Notes: generated by a model not told the origin, from the letters alone. Numbered from the stretch's first letter, positions 47,818-58,449 are shown. The stretch: DNA of 64,000 bases from Acidovorax sp. NB1 (GCF_005405905.1 NZ_BJHU01000021.1:186001-250000); one strand, 5' to 3'. Numbers and translations: made by a program.

Positions 47818-48117
47818 ATGAATCGCCGCCACCACGCTGTCACTGTGCAGCAAGCCAGCGCGGAATCTCCCACGCTGGCCAGGCTCACAGCGCTGACACG
47901 CGACTCCAGTGATCGGCTCAAGGCCATTGAATTGCTGATACCCGCAGCCTTGCGTCCAGCCATCCAGGCCGGCCCCATCGATGGGGACAGCTGGTGCCTG
48001 CTAGTCAAGAGCAATGCCGCAGCGGCAAAAATACGCCAACTGCTGCCTGCGTTGCAGGCGCATCTGCGCAGTCGGGGGTGGGAGGTTAACGCGATTCGCC
48101 TGAAAGTTCAAACCTGA
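47818..48117 (+). CDS. DciA-like (DUF721) small protein
   Basis: A 99-residue protein. RLKAIELLIPAALRPAIQAG followed by SWCLLVKSNAAAAKIRQLLP and LQAHLRSRGWEVNAIRLKVQ matches the short DciA-type fold, which in some bacteria loads the replicative helicase. Position next to the M23 and secA genes is usual. Assignment is moderate since the domain is short and divergent. Confidence 0.6.
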   Translation: MNRRHHAVTVQQASAESPTLARLTALTRDSSDRLKAIELLIPAALRPAIQAGPIDGDSWCLLVKSNAAAAKIRQLLPALQAHLRSRGWEVNAIRLKVQT

Positions 48118-48162
48118 CGGTCAACGCCAGAACCAGGGAATGCAGAAGAAAGCAAGAAAAAT

Positions 48163-48238
48163 GGTGCCGGTTGTCGGAATCGAACTGACGACCTACCGCT
48201 TACAAGGCGGGTGCTCTACCAACTGAGCTAAACCGGCG
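48163..48238 (-). tRNA. tRNA-Thr (anticodon TGT)
   Basis: A 76-nt cloverleaf on the minus strand with CCA encoded: acceptor GCCGGTT with AACCGGC, D arm GCTCAGTTGGTAGAGC, anticodon loop CTTGTAA and T arm with GTTCGATTC. Reads ACA codons. Confidence 0.95.
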
Positions 48239-48286
48239 AAGGCAGTATTTTATCCTGTAAATACAGCCCAAAAATCGAAAGCAGCG

Positions 48287-48814
48287 CTACTTGACGCGCT
48301 TGAGGGACGGGCGCGCACCACCAGAGACAGGTGGAGGCCGGGGAGCATCGCCCCCGTCATCTTTGGCGCCGTCGTCACTGCCCACCAGCTGAACCACCCG
48401 GTCCTCTGCCGATGCAGGCGCCGCCACCGCAGGGCTCGCGGGCGCGGGCGCAGACGCCAGCACGGGAGGCACATCCCCGCCCGCCAACATGTCCACTGGC
48501 GGAGGGAACGCCATGCCCTGGCCATTTTCACGGGCATAGATCGCGATCACCCGGCCTACGGGCACCAGGATCTCACGGGGCTTGCCACCAAAGCGGGCCT
48601 TGAATTCAATGAAGTCATTACCCAGCTGCAGCGCACTCGTGGCATCAAAACTGATGTTGAGCACGATCTCGCCATCCTTTACATACTCACGCGGCACCTG
48701 CACGGAATCGTCCACGCGCACAGCCACATAGGGCGTGAGCCCGTTGTCTGTGCACCACTCGTACAAGGCACGAATGAGATACGGGCGCGTGGAGGTGGAT
48801 TCCTGTGCGGTCAT
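48287..48814 (-). CDS. sspB: ClpXP protease specificity-enhancing factor
   Basis: A 175-residue protein. The N-terminal SspB fold (TRPYLIRALYEWCTDNGLTP, then VDDSVQVPREYVKDGEIVLN, FKARFGGKPREILVPVGRV) binds ssrA tags and brings them to ClpXP. A long Ala/Pro linker (about 115-150) leads to a basic end with PSLKRVK, the ClpX-binding tail. It is downstream of sspA on the same strand with a 55-bp gap. Confidence 0.95.
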   Translation of the reverse strand: MTAQESTSTRPYLIRALYEWCTDNGLTPYVAVRVDDSVQVPREYVKDGEIVLNISFDATSALQLGNDFIEFKARFGGKPREILVPVGRVIAIYARENGQGMAFPPPVDMLAGGDVPPVLASAPAPASPAVAAPASAEDRVVQLVGSDDGAKDDGGDAPRPPPVSGGARPSLKRVK

Positions 48815-48869
48815 TGGGATGGATGTATGCCAGCGGCGTGGATGGGAAGGAATGTAGACAAACCGCAGC

Positions 48870-49481
48870 TTACTTGCGCATGACCTTTTCGGACGGCGTC
48901 AGTGCCTCAATGTAGGCCGGGCGCGAGAAGATGCGCTCGGCATACTTGAGCAACGGAGCCGCATTCTTCGACAGGTCGATGCCGTAGTAGTCCAGACGCC
49001 ACAGCAGCGGGGCGATGGCCACGTCCAGCATCGAGAAGTTGTCACCCAGCATGTACTTGTTCTTGAGGAACACAGGGGCCAACTGCGTGAGGCGGTCGCG
49101 GATATGGGCGCGGGCCTTTTCCAGCGCCTTTTCGTTGCCCTTGGTCGCGCGCGATTCGAGCGTGTTCACATGCACGAACAGCTCTTTTTCGAAGTTCAGC
49201 AGGAACAGACGCACGCGGGCACGGTCCACAGGATCTCCAGGCATCAGCTGTGGATGGGGGAAGCGCTCGTCGATGTACTCGTTGATGATGTTCGACTCGT
49301 ACAGGATCAGGTCGCGTTCGACCAAGATGGGCACCTGGCCATACGGGTTCATCACGCTGATGTCTTCGGGCTTGTTGTACAGGTCCACATCGCGGATTTC
49401 GAAGTCCATGCCCTTTTCGAACAGGACAAAGCGGCAGCGGTGGGAGAAGGGACAGGTCGTACCCGAGTAAAGCACCATCAT
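48870..49481 (-). CDS. sspA: Stringent starvation protein A (GST fold)
   Basis: A 203-residue glutathione-S-transferase-like protein that binds RNA polymerase in E. coli. N-terminal thioredoxin-like domain (MVLYSGTTCPFSHRCRFVLF) and C-terminal helical domain. The conserved VPILVERDLILYESNIINEY is present. A strong terminator just upstream separates it from petC, so it has its own promoter or depends on read-through. Confidence 0.93.
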   Translation of the reverse strand: MMVLYSGTTCPFSHRCRFVLFEKGMDFEIRDVDLYNKPEDISVMNPYGQVPILVERDLILYESNIINEYIDERFPHPQLMPGDPVDRARVRLFLLNFEKELFVHVNTLESRATKGNEKALEKARAHIRDRLTQLAPVFLKNKYMLGDNFSMLDVAIAPLLWRLDYYGIDLSKNAAPLLKYAERIFSRPAYIEALTPSEKVMRK

Positions 49482-49505
49482 GGTGGGAGGCTCCTAAAAA
49501 TCAAA

Positions 49506-49532
49506 AGAGTGGGAGCCCAAAGCGCCCACTCT
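49506..49532 (-). terminator. Terminator after the petABC operon
   Basis: AGAGTGGG (49506-49513) pairs with CCCACTCT (49525-49532). On the minus strand the stem is followed by TTTTGATTTTT. It lies between petC and sspA. Confidence 0.85.
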
Positions 49533-49590
49533 GCAAACAATCCAGCGGCACCCCGAAGGGCGCCCGATCAAGGATTGGCGGCTCGTGCTG

Positions 49591-50352
49591 TTACTTCACG
49601 TCCTTCCAGAAAGCTGCGTTCAGCCTCCAGGCAACGAGAGTGAAAACGCCGAGGAAAATCAGCACCCACACGCCAACGCGCACGCGGGTGTTTTGGGCGG
49701 GCTCGCCCATCCACTGCAGGTAGTTCACCAGATCACCCACGGTCTGGTCGAACTGCAGCGTAGTCATGGTCCCAGGCTTGACCTGCTCCCAGCCCTTGAA
49801 GACCTGGGTCTTGTGGCCGTGGCTTTCATGCTCTTCGAACACGGGGCGGCGGTCGCCCTGCATTTCCCACAGCACATGGGGCATGCCCACGCTCGGGAAA
49901 GCGAGGTTGTTCCAGCCCGTGGCCTTGGTCTCGTCACGGTAGAAGGTGCGCAGGAAGGTGTAGAGGTAGTCAGCACCCGTGCCACCGTGGCCAGCACGCG
50001 AACGCGCGATCACGGTCAGGTCGGGCGGATTCGCACCAAACCATTCCTTGGCCTGCTTGGGATCGATGGACGCCTTCATGGTCTCGCCGACCTTGTCGGT
50101 CGTGAACAGCAGGTTGTCTTTGATCTGCTGCTCGGTCAGACCGATATCACGCAGGCGGTTGAAGCGCATGAACGCAGCCGAATGGCAGTTCAGGCAGTAG
50201 TTGACGAACACCTTGGCGCCGTTTTGCAGCGAAGCCAGGTCGTTGGTCTTGTTGGGCGCCTTGTCCCAGGCAATGGTATCGCCACCGGCAGCATGGGCTG
50301 CACCGGCAACCAGGCCCACAGCGGCGATCAACGTGAGGATGATTTTCTTCAT
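49591..50352 (-). CDS. petC: Cytochrome c1
   Basis: A 253-residue subunit of the bc1 complex. A signal peptide (KKIILTLIAAVGLVAGAAHA) is followed by the haem motif CLNCHS (CxxCH). The axial-ligand Met lies in the later segment FPSVGMPHVLW. A C-terminal membrane helix (VGVWVLIFLGVFTLVAWRLN) anchors it. Last gene of petA-petB-petC; electrons pass from the Rieske protein to a soluble cytochrome c. Confidence 0.96.
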   Translation of the reverse strand: MKKIILTLIAAVGLVAGAAHAAGGDTIAWDKAPNKTNDLASLQNGAKVFVNYCLNCHSAAFMRFNRLRDIGLTEQQIKDNLLFTTDKVGETMKASIDPKQAKEWFGANPPDLTVIARSRAGHGGTGADYLYTFLRTFYRDETKATGWNNLAFPSVGMPHVLWEMQGDRRPVFEEHESHGHKTQVFKGWEQVKPGTMTTLQFDQTVGDLVNYLQWMGEPAQNTRVRVGVWVLIFLGVFTLVAWRLNAAFWKDVK

Positions 50353-50369
50353 TGTTGTTGTCTCCAGGC

Positions 50370-51782
50370 TCAGTGCGCCACAAAGGTCACGCGGTCAGGC
50401 ACGGGCTTGGTTTCACCAATGCGGCTCCACCAGGGCATCAGCAGGAAGAAGCCGAAGTAGAACAGGGTACCCACTTGCGACACACGCTCGCCGATCGGCG
50501 ATGGCGGCTGCACACCCAGATAGCCCAGGATCAGGAAGTTGATCACAAAGATGCCATACAGGTACTTGTGCCAGTCAGGACGGTAGCGGATCGACTTGAC
50601 CGGGCTGAAGTCCAGCCAAGGCAGGAAGAACAGGATGATCACAGCACCACCCATCACGACCACGCCCCAGAACTTGGCATCGATGGACAGCATCATGGCC
50701 ACCACCACCAGGGCCACGCCCACGATGCCGGTCTTGATGAAGCTGGGCAGCTTGGCCTTGAGCACACCAAAACCCGCACCCGCCACCACACACAGAATCA
50801 GGGCATACATCATTTCGGTGGTGATGGCACGCAGCATCGAATAGAACGGCGTGAAGTACCAGACCGGCGCGATGTGCGCAGGGGTCTTGAGCGGATCCGC
50901 AGGGATGAAGTTGTTGTATTCGAGGAAGTAGCCACCGAACTCGGGTGCGAAGAACACCACTGCCGTGAAGGCCATGAGGAACATGCTCAGCGCGAAGATG
51001 TCATGCACCGTGTAGTAGGGGTGGAAGGGCACGCCGTCCAGCGGTTTGCCGTTGGCATCCTTGGGCGCCTTGGGGCCCTTGATTTCCACGCCATCGGGGT
51101 TGTTGGAGCCTACATCGTGCAGCGCCAGCAAGTGCGCCACCACCAGGCCCAGCAGCACCAGCGGCACGGCGATCACGTGGAAACTGAAGAAGCGGTTCAG
51201 CGTCGCATCGCCCACCACATAGTCGCCACGGATCAGCAGAGCCAGATCAGGACCGATGAAGGGGATGGCAGCGAACAGATTCACGATCACCTGAGCGCCC
51301 CAGTAGGACATCTGGCCCCAGGGCAACAGGTAGCCCATGAAGGCCTCGGCCATCAGGCACAGGAAGATCGCGCAGCCGAAGATCCAGACCAGTTCGCGCG
51401 GCTTGCGGTAGCTACCGTAGATGAGACCCCGGAACATGTGCAGGTACACCACCACAAAGAACGCCGAAGCGCCCGTGGAGTGCATGTAGCGGATCAGCCA
51501 GCCCCAGGGCACATCGCGCATGATGTACTCGACTGAAGCGAACGCCAGGTTGGCGTCTGGCTTGTAGTGCATGACCAGGAAGATGCCGGTCACGATCTGG
51601 ATCACCAGCACCACCAGGGCCAGCGAGCCAAAGATGTACCAGAAGTTGAAGTTCTTCGGAGCGTAGTACTCCGACATGTGCACCTTGTAGGCATCGAACG
51701 CGGTCGGGAAGCGGTTCTCGAACCAGTTCGTGACCTTGGCGCCTGCCGAGGCGTTGGGAGAGATTTCCTTGAATTCAGCCAT
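50370..51782 (-). CDS. petB: Cytochrome b (bc1 complex)
   Basis: About 470 residues with eight or more membrane segments. The haem-binding histidines are in the paired helices (RYMHSTGASAFFVVVYLHMFR and FHVIAVPLVLLGLVVAHLLALHD), and the Qo-site PEWY-like motif is in HIAPVWYFTPFYSMLRA as PVWY. ATG 51782 (MAEFKEISPN) is preferred to the in-frame start at 51800, which overlaps petA. Confidence 0.96.
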   Translation of the reverse strand: MAEFKEISPNASAGAKVTNWFENRFPTAFDAYKVHMSEYYAPKNFNFWYIFGSLALVVLVIQIVTGIFLVMHYKPDANLAFASVEYIMRDVPWGWLIRYMHSTGASAFFVVVYLHMFRGLIYGSYRKPRELVWIFGCAIFLCLMAEAFMGYLLPWGQMSYWGAQVIVNLFAAIPFIGPDLALLIRGDYVVGDATLNRFFSFHVIAVPLVLLGLVVAHLLALHDVGSNNPDGVEIKGPKAPKDANGKPLDGVPFHPYYTVHDIFALSMFLMAFTAVVFFAPEFGGYFLEYNNFIPADPLKTPAHIAPVWYFTPFYSMLRAITTEMMYALILCVVAGAGFGVLKAKLPSFIKTGIVGVALVVVAMMLSIDAKFWGVVVMGGAVIILFFLPWLDFSPVKSIRYRPDWHKYLYGIFVINFLILGYLGVQPPSPIGERVSQVGTLFYFGFFLLMPWWSRIGETKPVPDRVTFVAH

Positions 51783-51796
51783 GTCGTCGTGCTCCT

Positions 51797-52396
51797 TCAA
51801 GCCTTCTTGTCTTCACCGATCACGAGGCGCGTGTCGGACAGGTACATGTGCGGAGGAACTTCAAGGTTGTCGGGCGCGGGCTTGTTCTTGAACACGCGGC
51901 CGGCCATGTCGAACGTGGATCCATGGCAAGGGCACAGGAAGCCACCCTTCCAGTCGTCGGGCAGCGACGGCTGTGCGCCGGTCTGGAACTTGTCCGACGG
52001 CGAGCAACCCAAGTGCGAGCAGATGCCCACACCCACAAAAATCTCCGGCTTGATCGAACGCGCCTCGTTGCGCGCGTACTCGGGGGTCAGCTCGGAAGGC
52101 TTGCGCTCGGACTTGGGGTCGGCCAGCTGGCTATCGAGTTTGGGCAGCTCTGCGAGCTGCTCGGGCGTGCGCTTGATGATCCAGACGGGCTTGCCGCGCC
52201 ACTCCACGGTGACTTTTTCTCCAGGCTTGAGGGCGGAGATATCCACCTCTACCGCAGCCCCGGCGGCTTTTGCGCGCTCGGAAGGCTGGAAGGTACTCAC
52301 GAAAGGGACGGCAGTTGCCACGCCGCCCACCGCACCAGCACATGCTGACGTGATGATCCACGTCCGCTTGCTGGAGTCGATTGGAGTGTCACTCAT
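51797..52396 (-). CDS. petA: Rieske iron-sulfur subunit
   Basis: A 199-residue protein. The 2Fe-2S cluster motifs are CSHLGC and CPCHGS. The N-terminal signal anchor (SSKRTWIITSACAGAVGG) has a Lys-Arg in place of the usual Arg-Arg pair of Tat-exported Rieske proteins; tatABC is in this same window. First gene of the petABC operon. The first 40 residues form the membrane anchor. Confidence 0.95.
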   Translation of the reverse strand: MSDTPIDSSKRTWIITSACAGAVGGVATAVPFVSTFQPSERAKAAGAAVEVDISALKPGEKVTVEWRGKPVWIIKRTPEQLAELPKLDSQLADPKSERKPSELTPEYARNEARSIKPEIFVGVGICSHLGCSPSDKFQTGAQPSLPDDWKGGFLCPCHGSTFDMAGRVFKNKPAPDNLEVPPHMYLSDTRLVIGEDKKA

Positions 52397-52547
52397 GGGG
52401 ATCCTCGATTGATCATCGCTAGATTGGGGTCAACCGCGAATTGTAGCGGAGTGAAAATGGTTATTTCAACGCGTTCGTCTGTCTTGACAGCCCATTGTGC
52501 TGAGCAATACTCCCGCATCAACATCCATTCGCACAAGGAGCAACAAC

Positions 52548-52979
52548 ATGGGGATGATGCAAGAGTTCAGGGAATTTGCGGTCAAGGGCAATGTGGTGGA
52601 CCTCGCCGTGGGGGTCATCATCGGTGGCGCCTTCGGCAAGATTGTGGATTCTGTCGTGTCCGACCTCATCATGCCGGTGGTCGGCCTGGTGTTCGGCAAG
52701 CTCGACTTTTCCAACCTGTTTGTGGTGCTGGGCACGATCCCGCCAGGTACGGGCACCACGCTGGATGCGCTCAAGAAGGCCGGGGTGCCGGTGTTTGCCT
52801 ATGGCAACTTTTTGACGGTGGGCGTCAATTTCCTGATCCTGGCGTTCATCATCTTCATCATGATCAAGCAGATCAACCGCCTCAAGCGCGAAGCCCCGGC
52901 ACCCGCGCCTGAAGCCCCTGCAGCCCCCGCAGAAGACATCGTGCTGCTGCGCGAAATCCGGGACAGCTTGAAAAAGTAA
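52548..52979 (+). CDS. mscL: Large-conductance mechanosensitive channel
   Basis: A 143-residue two-helix channel that opens under osmotic down-shock. The start [20 protein letters not shown] (52548) has AAGGAG 8 nt upstream; a longer upstream frame is rejected. TM1 ([20 protein letters not shown]) and TM2 ([20 protein letters not shown]) and the C-terminal helix are present. Divergent from petA. Confidence 0.96.
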   Translation: MGMMQEFREFAVKGNVVDLAVGVIIGGAFGKIVDSVVSDLIMPVVGLVFGKLDFSNLFVVLGTIPPGTGTTLDALKKAGVPVFAYGNFLTVGVNFLILAFIIFIMIKQINRLKREAPAPAPEAPAAPAEDIVLLREIRDSLKK

Positions 52980-52994
52980 ACACCCCCTGAGTCG

Positions 52995-53105
52995 CTTCGC
53001 GCCTTCCCCCTCTCTCGCATGGCTGCGCCATGCGGGAGGGGGACGCCCCCAGCGCGGCGGGGCTGCCCTTGCGCGGGGCACTCGCTTTGGCCGCGTCAGT
53101 TTCGC
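52995..53105. repeat. REP-like intergenic repeat
   Basis: A large imperfect hairpin centred near 53025: CCCCCTCTCTCGCATGGC (53006-53023) with GCCATGCG and GAGGGGG (53027-53042), then a GC-rich tail with several short inverted repeats. It lies between the convergent mscL and pdxA genes and holds no gene. Confidence 0.65.
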
Positions 53106-53141
53106 AGGCTGTTGCCGATGGGCGGCATAAACACCGACCTG

Positions 53142-54170
53142 CTACGTGGACAACTGGCGGGCCATGTGCACCGCCTCCACCAGACTGGATGCGTCGGCAA
53201 TGCCCTGCCCTGCAATGTCAAACGCCGTGCCGTGGTCGGGGCTGGTGCGCACCAGGGGCAGGCCCAGCGTCACGTTCACCCCCTTGTCCACCCCCAGGTA
53301 CTTCACCGGGATCAGGCCCTGGTCGTGGTACATGGCGATCACCACATCGAACTCGCCCGCGCGCTGTGGCGTGCTGCGTGCGCGCATGAACACCGTGTCG
53401 GGCGCAAACGGACCATGCACATCCAGCCCCTGGGCGCGTGCTGCAGCGATGGCTGGGGCGATCATCTCCAGCTCCTCGCGGCCAAACAGGCCGCCCTCGC
53501 CCGCATGCGGGTTCAACCCCGCCACTGCGATGCGCGGCACACGGCCCAGGCTGCGCAGCAGGGCGGCATGGGTGATCTGCAGCGTCTGCAGCACGTTGTC
53601 GTGCGTGACAGCCGCCAGCGCATCGCGCAGCGACACATGGATGCTGACCAGCACGGTGCGCAGCTCGTCGTTGGCCAGCATCATGCGCACGGGCATGCGG
53701 GCCAGCGGCACGCCCTGGTGGGCTGCAGCCTCGGCTTGCAGCAGCTCGGTGTGCCCAGGAAAATCCACGCCCGCAGCAGACAGCGCCTCCTTGTGCAGCG
53801 GCGCGGTGACCATCGCCGCCACCTCACCGCGCAATGCAGCACGGGCCGCCCAGACCACGCAATCAGCCGCCGCCCGCCCCGCTGCGGCGCTGACCTGGCC
53901 CCAGGGCTGAGGGCCCGGAATGCCCGGCACTGGCAGCACAGGCACGCAGCGCGGGGGCATGGCCAGCGCCTCTTGCGGTGCACTGATCTGAGCCACCGGC
54001 AAGCCCCCCACACCCGGCCGCGCAATGGCCTGCGCCGCACGCCGCAGCGTGGCCACATCGCCCACCACAAAACAATGGCGCAGCACCTCGGGCGCGTCGC
54101 GGAAGGCCTTGGCCACGATCTCGGGACCGATGCCGGCGGGGTCTCCCTGGGTGATGGCGATGGTGTACAT
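53142..54170 (-). CDS. pdxA: 4-hydroxythreonine-4-phosphate dehydrogenase
   Basis: A 342-residue NAD-dependent enzyme of vitamin B6 synthesis. It starts MYTIAITQGDPAGIGPEIVA, the family signature, and has the metal-binding HTELL, GLNPHAGEGGLFGREE and YHDQGLIPVKYLG motifs. It is on the same strand as the Nif3-like gene upstream, with a 122-bp gap that carries an inverted repeat of the dispersed family. Confidence 0.95.
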   Translation of the reverse strand: MYTIAITQGDPAGIGPEIVAKAFRDAPEVLRHCFVVGDVATLRRAAQAIARPGVGGLPVAQISAPQEALAMPPRCVPVLPVPGIPGPQPWGQVSAAAGRAAADCVVWAARAALRGEVAAMVTAPLHKEALSAAGVDFPGHTELLQAEAAAHQGVPLARMPVRMMLANDELRTVLVSIHVSLRDALAAVTHDNVLQTLQITHAALLRSLGRVPRIAVAGLNPHAGEGGLFGREELEMIAPAIAAARAQGLDVHGPFAPDTVFMRARSTPQRAGEFDVVIAMYHDQGLIPVKYLGVDKGVNVTLGLPLVRTSPDHGTAFDIAGQGIADASSLVEAVHMARQLST

Positions 54171-54201
54171 GGTTCTCTCGAAGGTTTTATGCCGCTACCG
54201 C

Positions 54202-54223
54202 GCTATCAGAAAGCCTTGATAGC
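54202..54223. repeat. Inverted repeat of the GCTAT family
   Basis: GCTATCA (54202-54208) and TGATAGC (54217-54223) around an 8-nt spacer, followed by GAATAAGTGAGC. It is a variant of the dispersed GCTATnAAAA elements, in the Nif3-pdxA gap. Confidence 0.6.
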
Positions 54224-54292
54224 TATGAATAAGTGAGCAAACACCCGCGCAGCGTGGGCAACCGACGCGGGATGCAACAGCCAAGCGGGCAG

Positions 54293-55054
54293 CTACGCGG
54301 GGTTGTCGATCTCGATGAACTGGTGGTCCAGCCCGCACTGCGCTGCCACATGGGCGGCCACGGCGGGCGCGCCGTAGCGCTCGGTGGCATGGTGCCCGGC
54401 GGCAATGAAGCCCACGCCCATCTCGTGCGCCAGGTGGGCCTGGGGTTCGGAGATTTCACCGGTGATGAACGCATCGGCACCCGCTGCAATGGCCGACTCG
54501 AAATACCCCTGGGCGCCCCCGGTGCACCAGGCCACACGTCGGATGGGCCGCTGCGCGCCGTCTGGCGCGGGCTGTACCAGCGTCACGGCGCGGCCCAGCA
54601 CCTGCGCCACATGGTCGGCCAGGGCCTGGCCGCTCGCAAAAGACGCCGGCGCGGAGAACCCCAGGTCCTGCTCGCCAAACCGCGCATCGGCGGCAAAACC
54701 CAGCACCCGGCTCAGTTGCGCGTTGTTGCCCAGCTCGGCATGGGCATCGAGCGGCAGGTGGTAGGCAAACAGGTTGATGTCGTGCGCCAGCAGCAATTGC
54801 AGCCGCTGCTTCATCCAGCCCGTGATGCGGCCGTCCTGCCCGCGCCAGAACAGGCCATGGTGCACAAAGATGGCGTCTGCGCGGGCAGCAATGGCAGCCT
54901 CGATCAGGGCGCGGCTGGCGGTCACGCCGCTCACCACGCGCTGGATCTCGGCCTTGCCCTCGACCTGCAGGCCGTTGGGGCCGTAGTCCTTGAAGCGCTC
55001 GGGTTGCAGCAGGCCGTCGAACGCCTGCAAAAGTTGGTGGCGAGAAATGCTCAT
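54293..55054 (-). CDS. Nif3-like dinuclear metal centre protein
   Basis: About 253 residues of the NIF3/YbgI family. Start MSISRHQLLQAFDGLLQPER (55054). Metal ligands are in IFVHHGLFWR, HLPLDAH and AGHHATERYG. Some members hydrolyse or hydroxylate GTP-related substrates in vitro but no clear function is known. The open frame runs upstream to 55315, but that part looks non-coding. Confidence 0.9.
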   Translation of the reverse strand: MSISRHQLLQAFDGLLQPERFKDYGPNGLQVEGKAEIQRVVSGVTASRALIEAAIAARADAIFVHHGLFWRGQDGRITGWMKQRLQLLLAHDINLFAYHLPLDAHAELGNNAQLSRVLGFAADARFGEQDLGFSAPASFASGQALADHVAQVLGRAVTLVQPAPDGAQRPIRRVAWCTGGAQGYFESAIAAGADAFITGEISEPQAHLAHEMGVGFIAAGHHATERYGAPAVAAHVAAQCGLDHQFIEIDNPA

Positions 55055-55324
55055 GGCGCTATTGTCGCGCGCAGCCCCGGCCACTGCGTCAGAGACATTG
55101 GTGGTGCGAAGGGACTGCGAGGAGATGCATAGCAAGGCAGGCAACGCCGCCGCGAACCCGCTGCAGCCCAGGCCCGTTGTGGATTTCTTGGATTCGGTGG
55201 ACCCACCCCCACATGGGGGACAATGCCGCCGTGACAGCGCGCCGCAGCCGCCCATGCGTGGCGCCCGGCCCGCGTCCACGCTCCATCGCCCACCACCTCG
55301 TACGTGCATTGGCACGTGAATTTC

Positions 55325-56476
<1,152 letters not shown>

Positions 56477-56822
56477 GCGGGAGGGAGCAGCGAGCGGGCA
56501 GGCCCCGCCCCGTGGCGTGGCCCGGACTGCAGGGCAAACGCATCTGCCCCACCCTGCCCTGTCCTGGCCCAAGACGACGCCCACAGGAATCACCATCACT
56601 GGCGGTGGCAGATCCAAGACAAGCACTTTTAGCTATTAAAAATATAGCTACAAGTGCTTTATAGATGCGCGGTAACGGCCAACTTTATTCAAAATCAGCC
56701 ACCCAAACAGGGTCAGAGGCGGGCACAGGCCGCTGTGGCCTTGACCCGCTCAGCTTGCCCCACGCATGTGCTGGCGCAGGGTGCGCCAGGGGTTGCTTTG
56801 TACACCCCCGGCGTTGAGAACT
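56477..56822. other. Intergenic region with a 39-bp palindromic repeat
   Basis: A 346-bp gap between the convergent Deg-family and tatC genes. It contains GCTATTAAAAATATAGC at 56632-56648, flanked by AAGCACTT (56621-56628) and AAGTGCTT (56652-56659), so the whole 56621-56659 stretch is an extended inverted repeat that may end transcription. Short open frames here have no recognisable features, and I see no gene. Confidence 0.6.
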
Positions 56823-57617
56823 TCAGGAGGCCGAGGCGGACTCTTCCGCTTCTTCCGGCGCCTTGGTGTGCTTGATGAAGATCTGTGCCGCCCAGATGCC
56901 CACCTCGTACAGGATGCACATGGGGATGGCCAGCGACAGCTGAGATACCACATCGGGCGGGGTGACGACGGCGGCGATCACGAAGGCGACCACGATGAAG
57001 TAGCCCCGGAACTCGCGCAGCTTCTGCACGCTGACCACGCCCATGCGGGCCAGCACCACCACGGCGATAGGCACTTCGAACGCGAGGCCAAAGGCCAGGA
57101 ACATCGACAGCACAAAGCTCAGGTAGGCCTCGATGTCAGGCGCGGCCGTGATGCTCTTGGGTGCAAAGCTCTGGATGAACGCGAACACCTGGCCAAACAC
57201 CAGGTAATAGCAAAACGCCACGCCGATGAAGAACAGCAGCGTGCTGGAGATCACCAGCGGCAGCACCAGTTTCTTCTCGTGCGAGTACAGGCCGGGCGCC
57301 ACAAAGGCCCACACCTGCCACAGCACAAACGGCAGCGCCAGCAAGAAGGCCGACATCAGCAAGATCTTGAGCGGCACCATGAAGGGCGAAATCACCGAGG
57401 TGGCGATCAGCGTGGCCCCCTTGGGCAGATGCGCCACCAGGGGCGCCGCCAGAAAGTCATACAGCGCGCCAGGGCCGGGGAAGAAGAACAGGATCGCCGC
57501 CGCAATCGCGATGGCGATCATGGCCTTGACCAGCCGGTCGCGCAGCTCCATCAGGTGCTGCACAAACGGCTGCTCGGTGCCGGCCAGCTCGTCTTCTTTG
57601 GTGGGGGTTTCGGACAT
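56823..57617 (-). CDS. tatC: Sec-independent translocase subunit TatC
   Basis: A 264-residue protein with six membrane segments and the family N-terminus EQPFVQHLMELRDRLVKAMI. FVLPLVISSTLLFFIGVAFC and TPPDVVSQLSLAIPMCILYE are characteristic. TatC recognises twin-arginine signals. Last gene of tatA-tatB-tatC, 68 bp after tatB; the C-terminal tail is acidic and basic rich and cytoplasmic. Confidence 0.97.
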   Translation of the reverse strand: MSETPTKEDELAGTEQPFVQHLMELRDRLVKAMIAIAIAAAILFFFPGPGALYDFLAAPLVAHLPKGATLIATSVISPFMVPLKILLMSAFLLALPFVLWQVWAFVAPGLYSHEKKLVLPLVISSTLLFFIGVAFCYYLVFGQVFAFIQSFAPKSITAAPDIEAYLSFVLSMFLAFGLAFEVPIAVVVLARMGVVSVQKLREFRGYFIVVAFVIAAVVTPPDVVSQLSLAIPMCILYEVGIWAAQIFIKHTKAPEEAEESASAS

Positions 57618-57685
57618 GGTGGGTTTTCAGGGGCGCACAGGGCGCCCATGCAGCGCCGCGCACAAAAGTCCGCGCGGCATCATCG

Positions 57686-58147
57686 TCAATGGAATTTCTG
57701 GGGGCGGAAGCGGGCCACGCGCGCCGCGCCCGACTGCGCCTTGGTGCGCACACCGCTTCTGGACTTGTACCACTGGGGCACGGCACCGCGCTTGAGGCGC
57801 CAGTTCTTGCCCGGGTGCTTGTAGGCAGGCACCACCGTGGTCTGCTCGTTCAGGGCAGCAGTGGCGGTGTCGGTGGCTTCGGCCCAGTCCTTCTCGAACT
57901 CGCTGGCGCTGGTCTGGATGGAACTCTGCACATCGCGTGCGGCGTTCTCGACCGTGTCCTTCATCTTCTTGAGTTCGTCCAGCTCCATCGACCGGTTGAC
58001 CTCGGCCTTCACGTCGGACACGTAGCGCTGGGCCTTGCCCAGCAGCATGCCCACGGTGCGCGCCACACGGGGCAGCTTTTCGGGGCCGATGACGATCAGC
58101 GCCACGGCGCCGATCAGCGCCATCTTGGACAGGCCGATATCAATCAT
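57686..58147 (-). CDS. tatB: Sec-independent translocase subunit TatB
   Basis: A 153-residue protein with the N-terminal membrane helix [20 protein letters not shown] and the [13 protein letters not shown] hinge. The amphipathic helix ([20 protein letters not shown]) is followed by a long tail rich in Arg and Lys. The glutamate in the helix-hinge junction is conserved. It acts with TatC in the receptor complex. Confidence 0.96.
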   Translation of the reverse strand: MIDIGLSKMALIGAVALIVIGPEKLPRVARTVGMLLGKAQRYVSDVKAEVNRSMELDELKKMKDTVENAARDVQSSIQTSASEFEKDWAEATDTATAALNEQTTVVPAYKHPGKNWRLKRGAVPQWYKSRSGVRTKAQSGAARVARFRPQKFH

Positions 58148-58209
58148 GGATGGATCAGGCGCAAAGGCAAAACAGAGTGCAGCGTGTGCCGGTCAGCAGC
58201 CACAGCGGC

Positions 58210-58449
58210 TCAGCTCTTTTGCTTGGCTTCGACATCGATGGTGGTCTTGTCGCTGGCCTGGCTGTTGGCCACCTGACCTGCGGGAGGCGTTGCAGCGTTG
58301 TCAGGGGTGGAGCCGTCCTTCATGCCGTCCTTGAAGCCCTTGACGGCGCCCCCGAGGTCGGAGCCCATGTTCTTGAGCTTCTTGGTGCCAAACACCATGA
58401 CAACGATCAGCAGCACAATCAGCCAGTGCCAGATGGAAAAAGAGCCCAT
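58210..58449 (-). CDS. tatA: Sec-independent translocase subunit TatA
   Basis: A 79-residue pore-forming subunit starting [20 protein letters not shown], then [20 protein letters not shown], the hallmark hinge and amphipathic helix. The ATG at 58449 is chosen; the open frame upstream lacks the family N-terminus. First gene of the tat operon. Confidence 0.97.
   Translation of the reverse strand: MGSFSIWHWLIVLLIVVMVFGTKKLKNMGSDLGGAVKGFKDGMKDGSTPDNAATPPAGQVANSQASDKTTIDVEAKQKS

Noticed and set aside
55055-55315. N-terminal extension of the Nif3-like protein
   Set aside because: The extension is low in complexity with no family similarity, and the ATG at 55054 gives the typical start MSISRHQLL.
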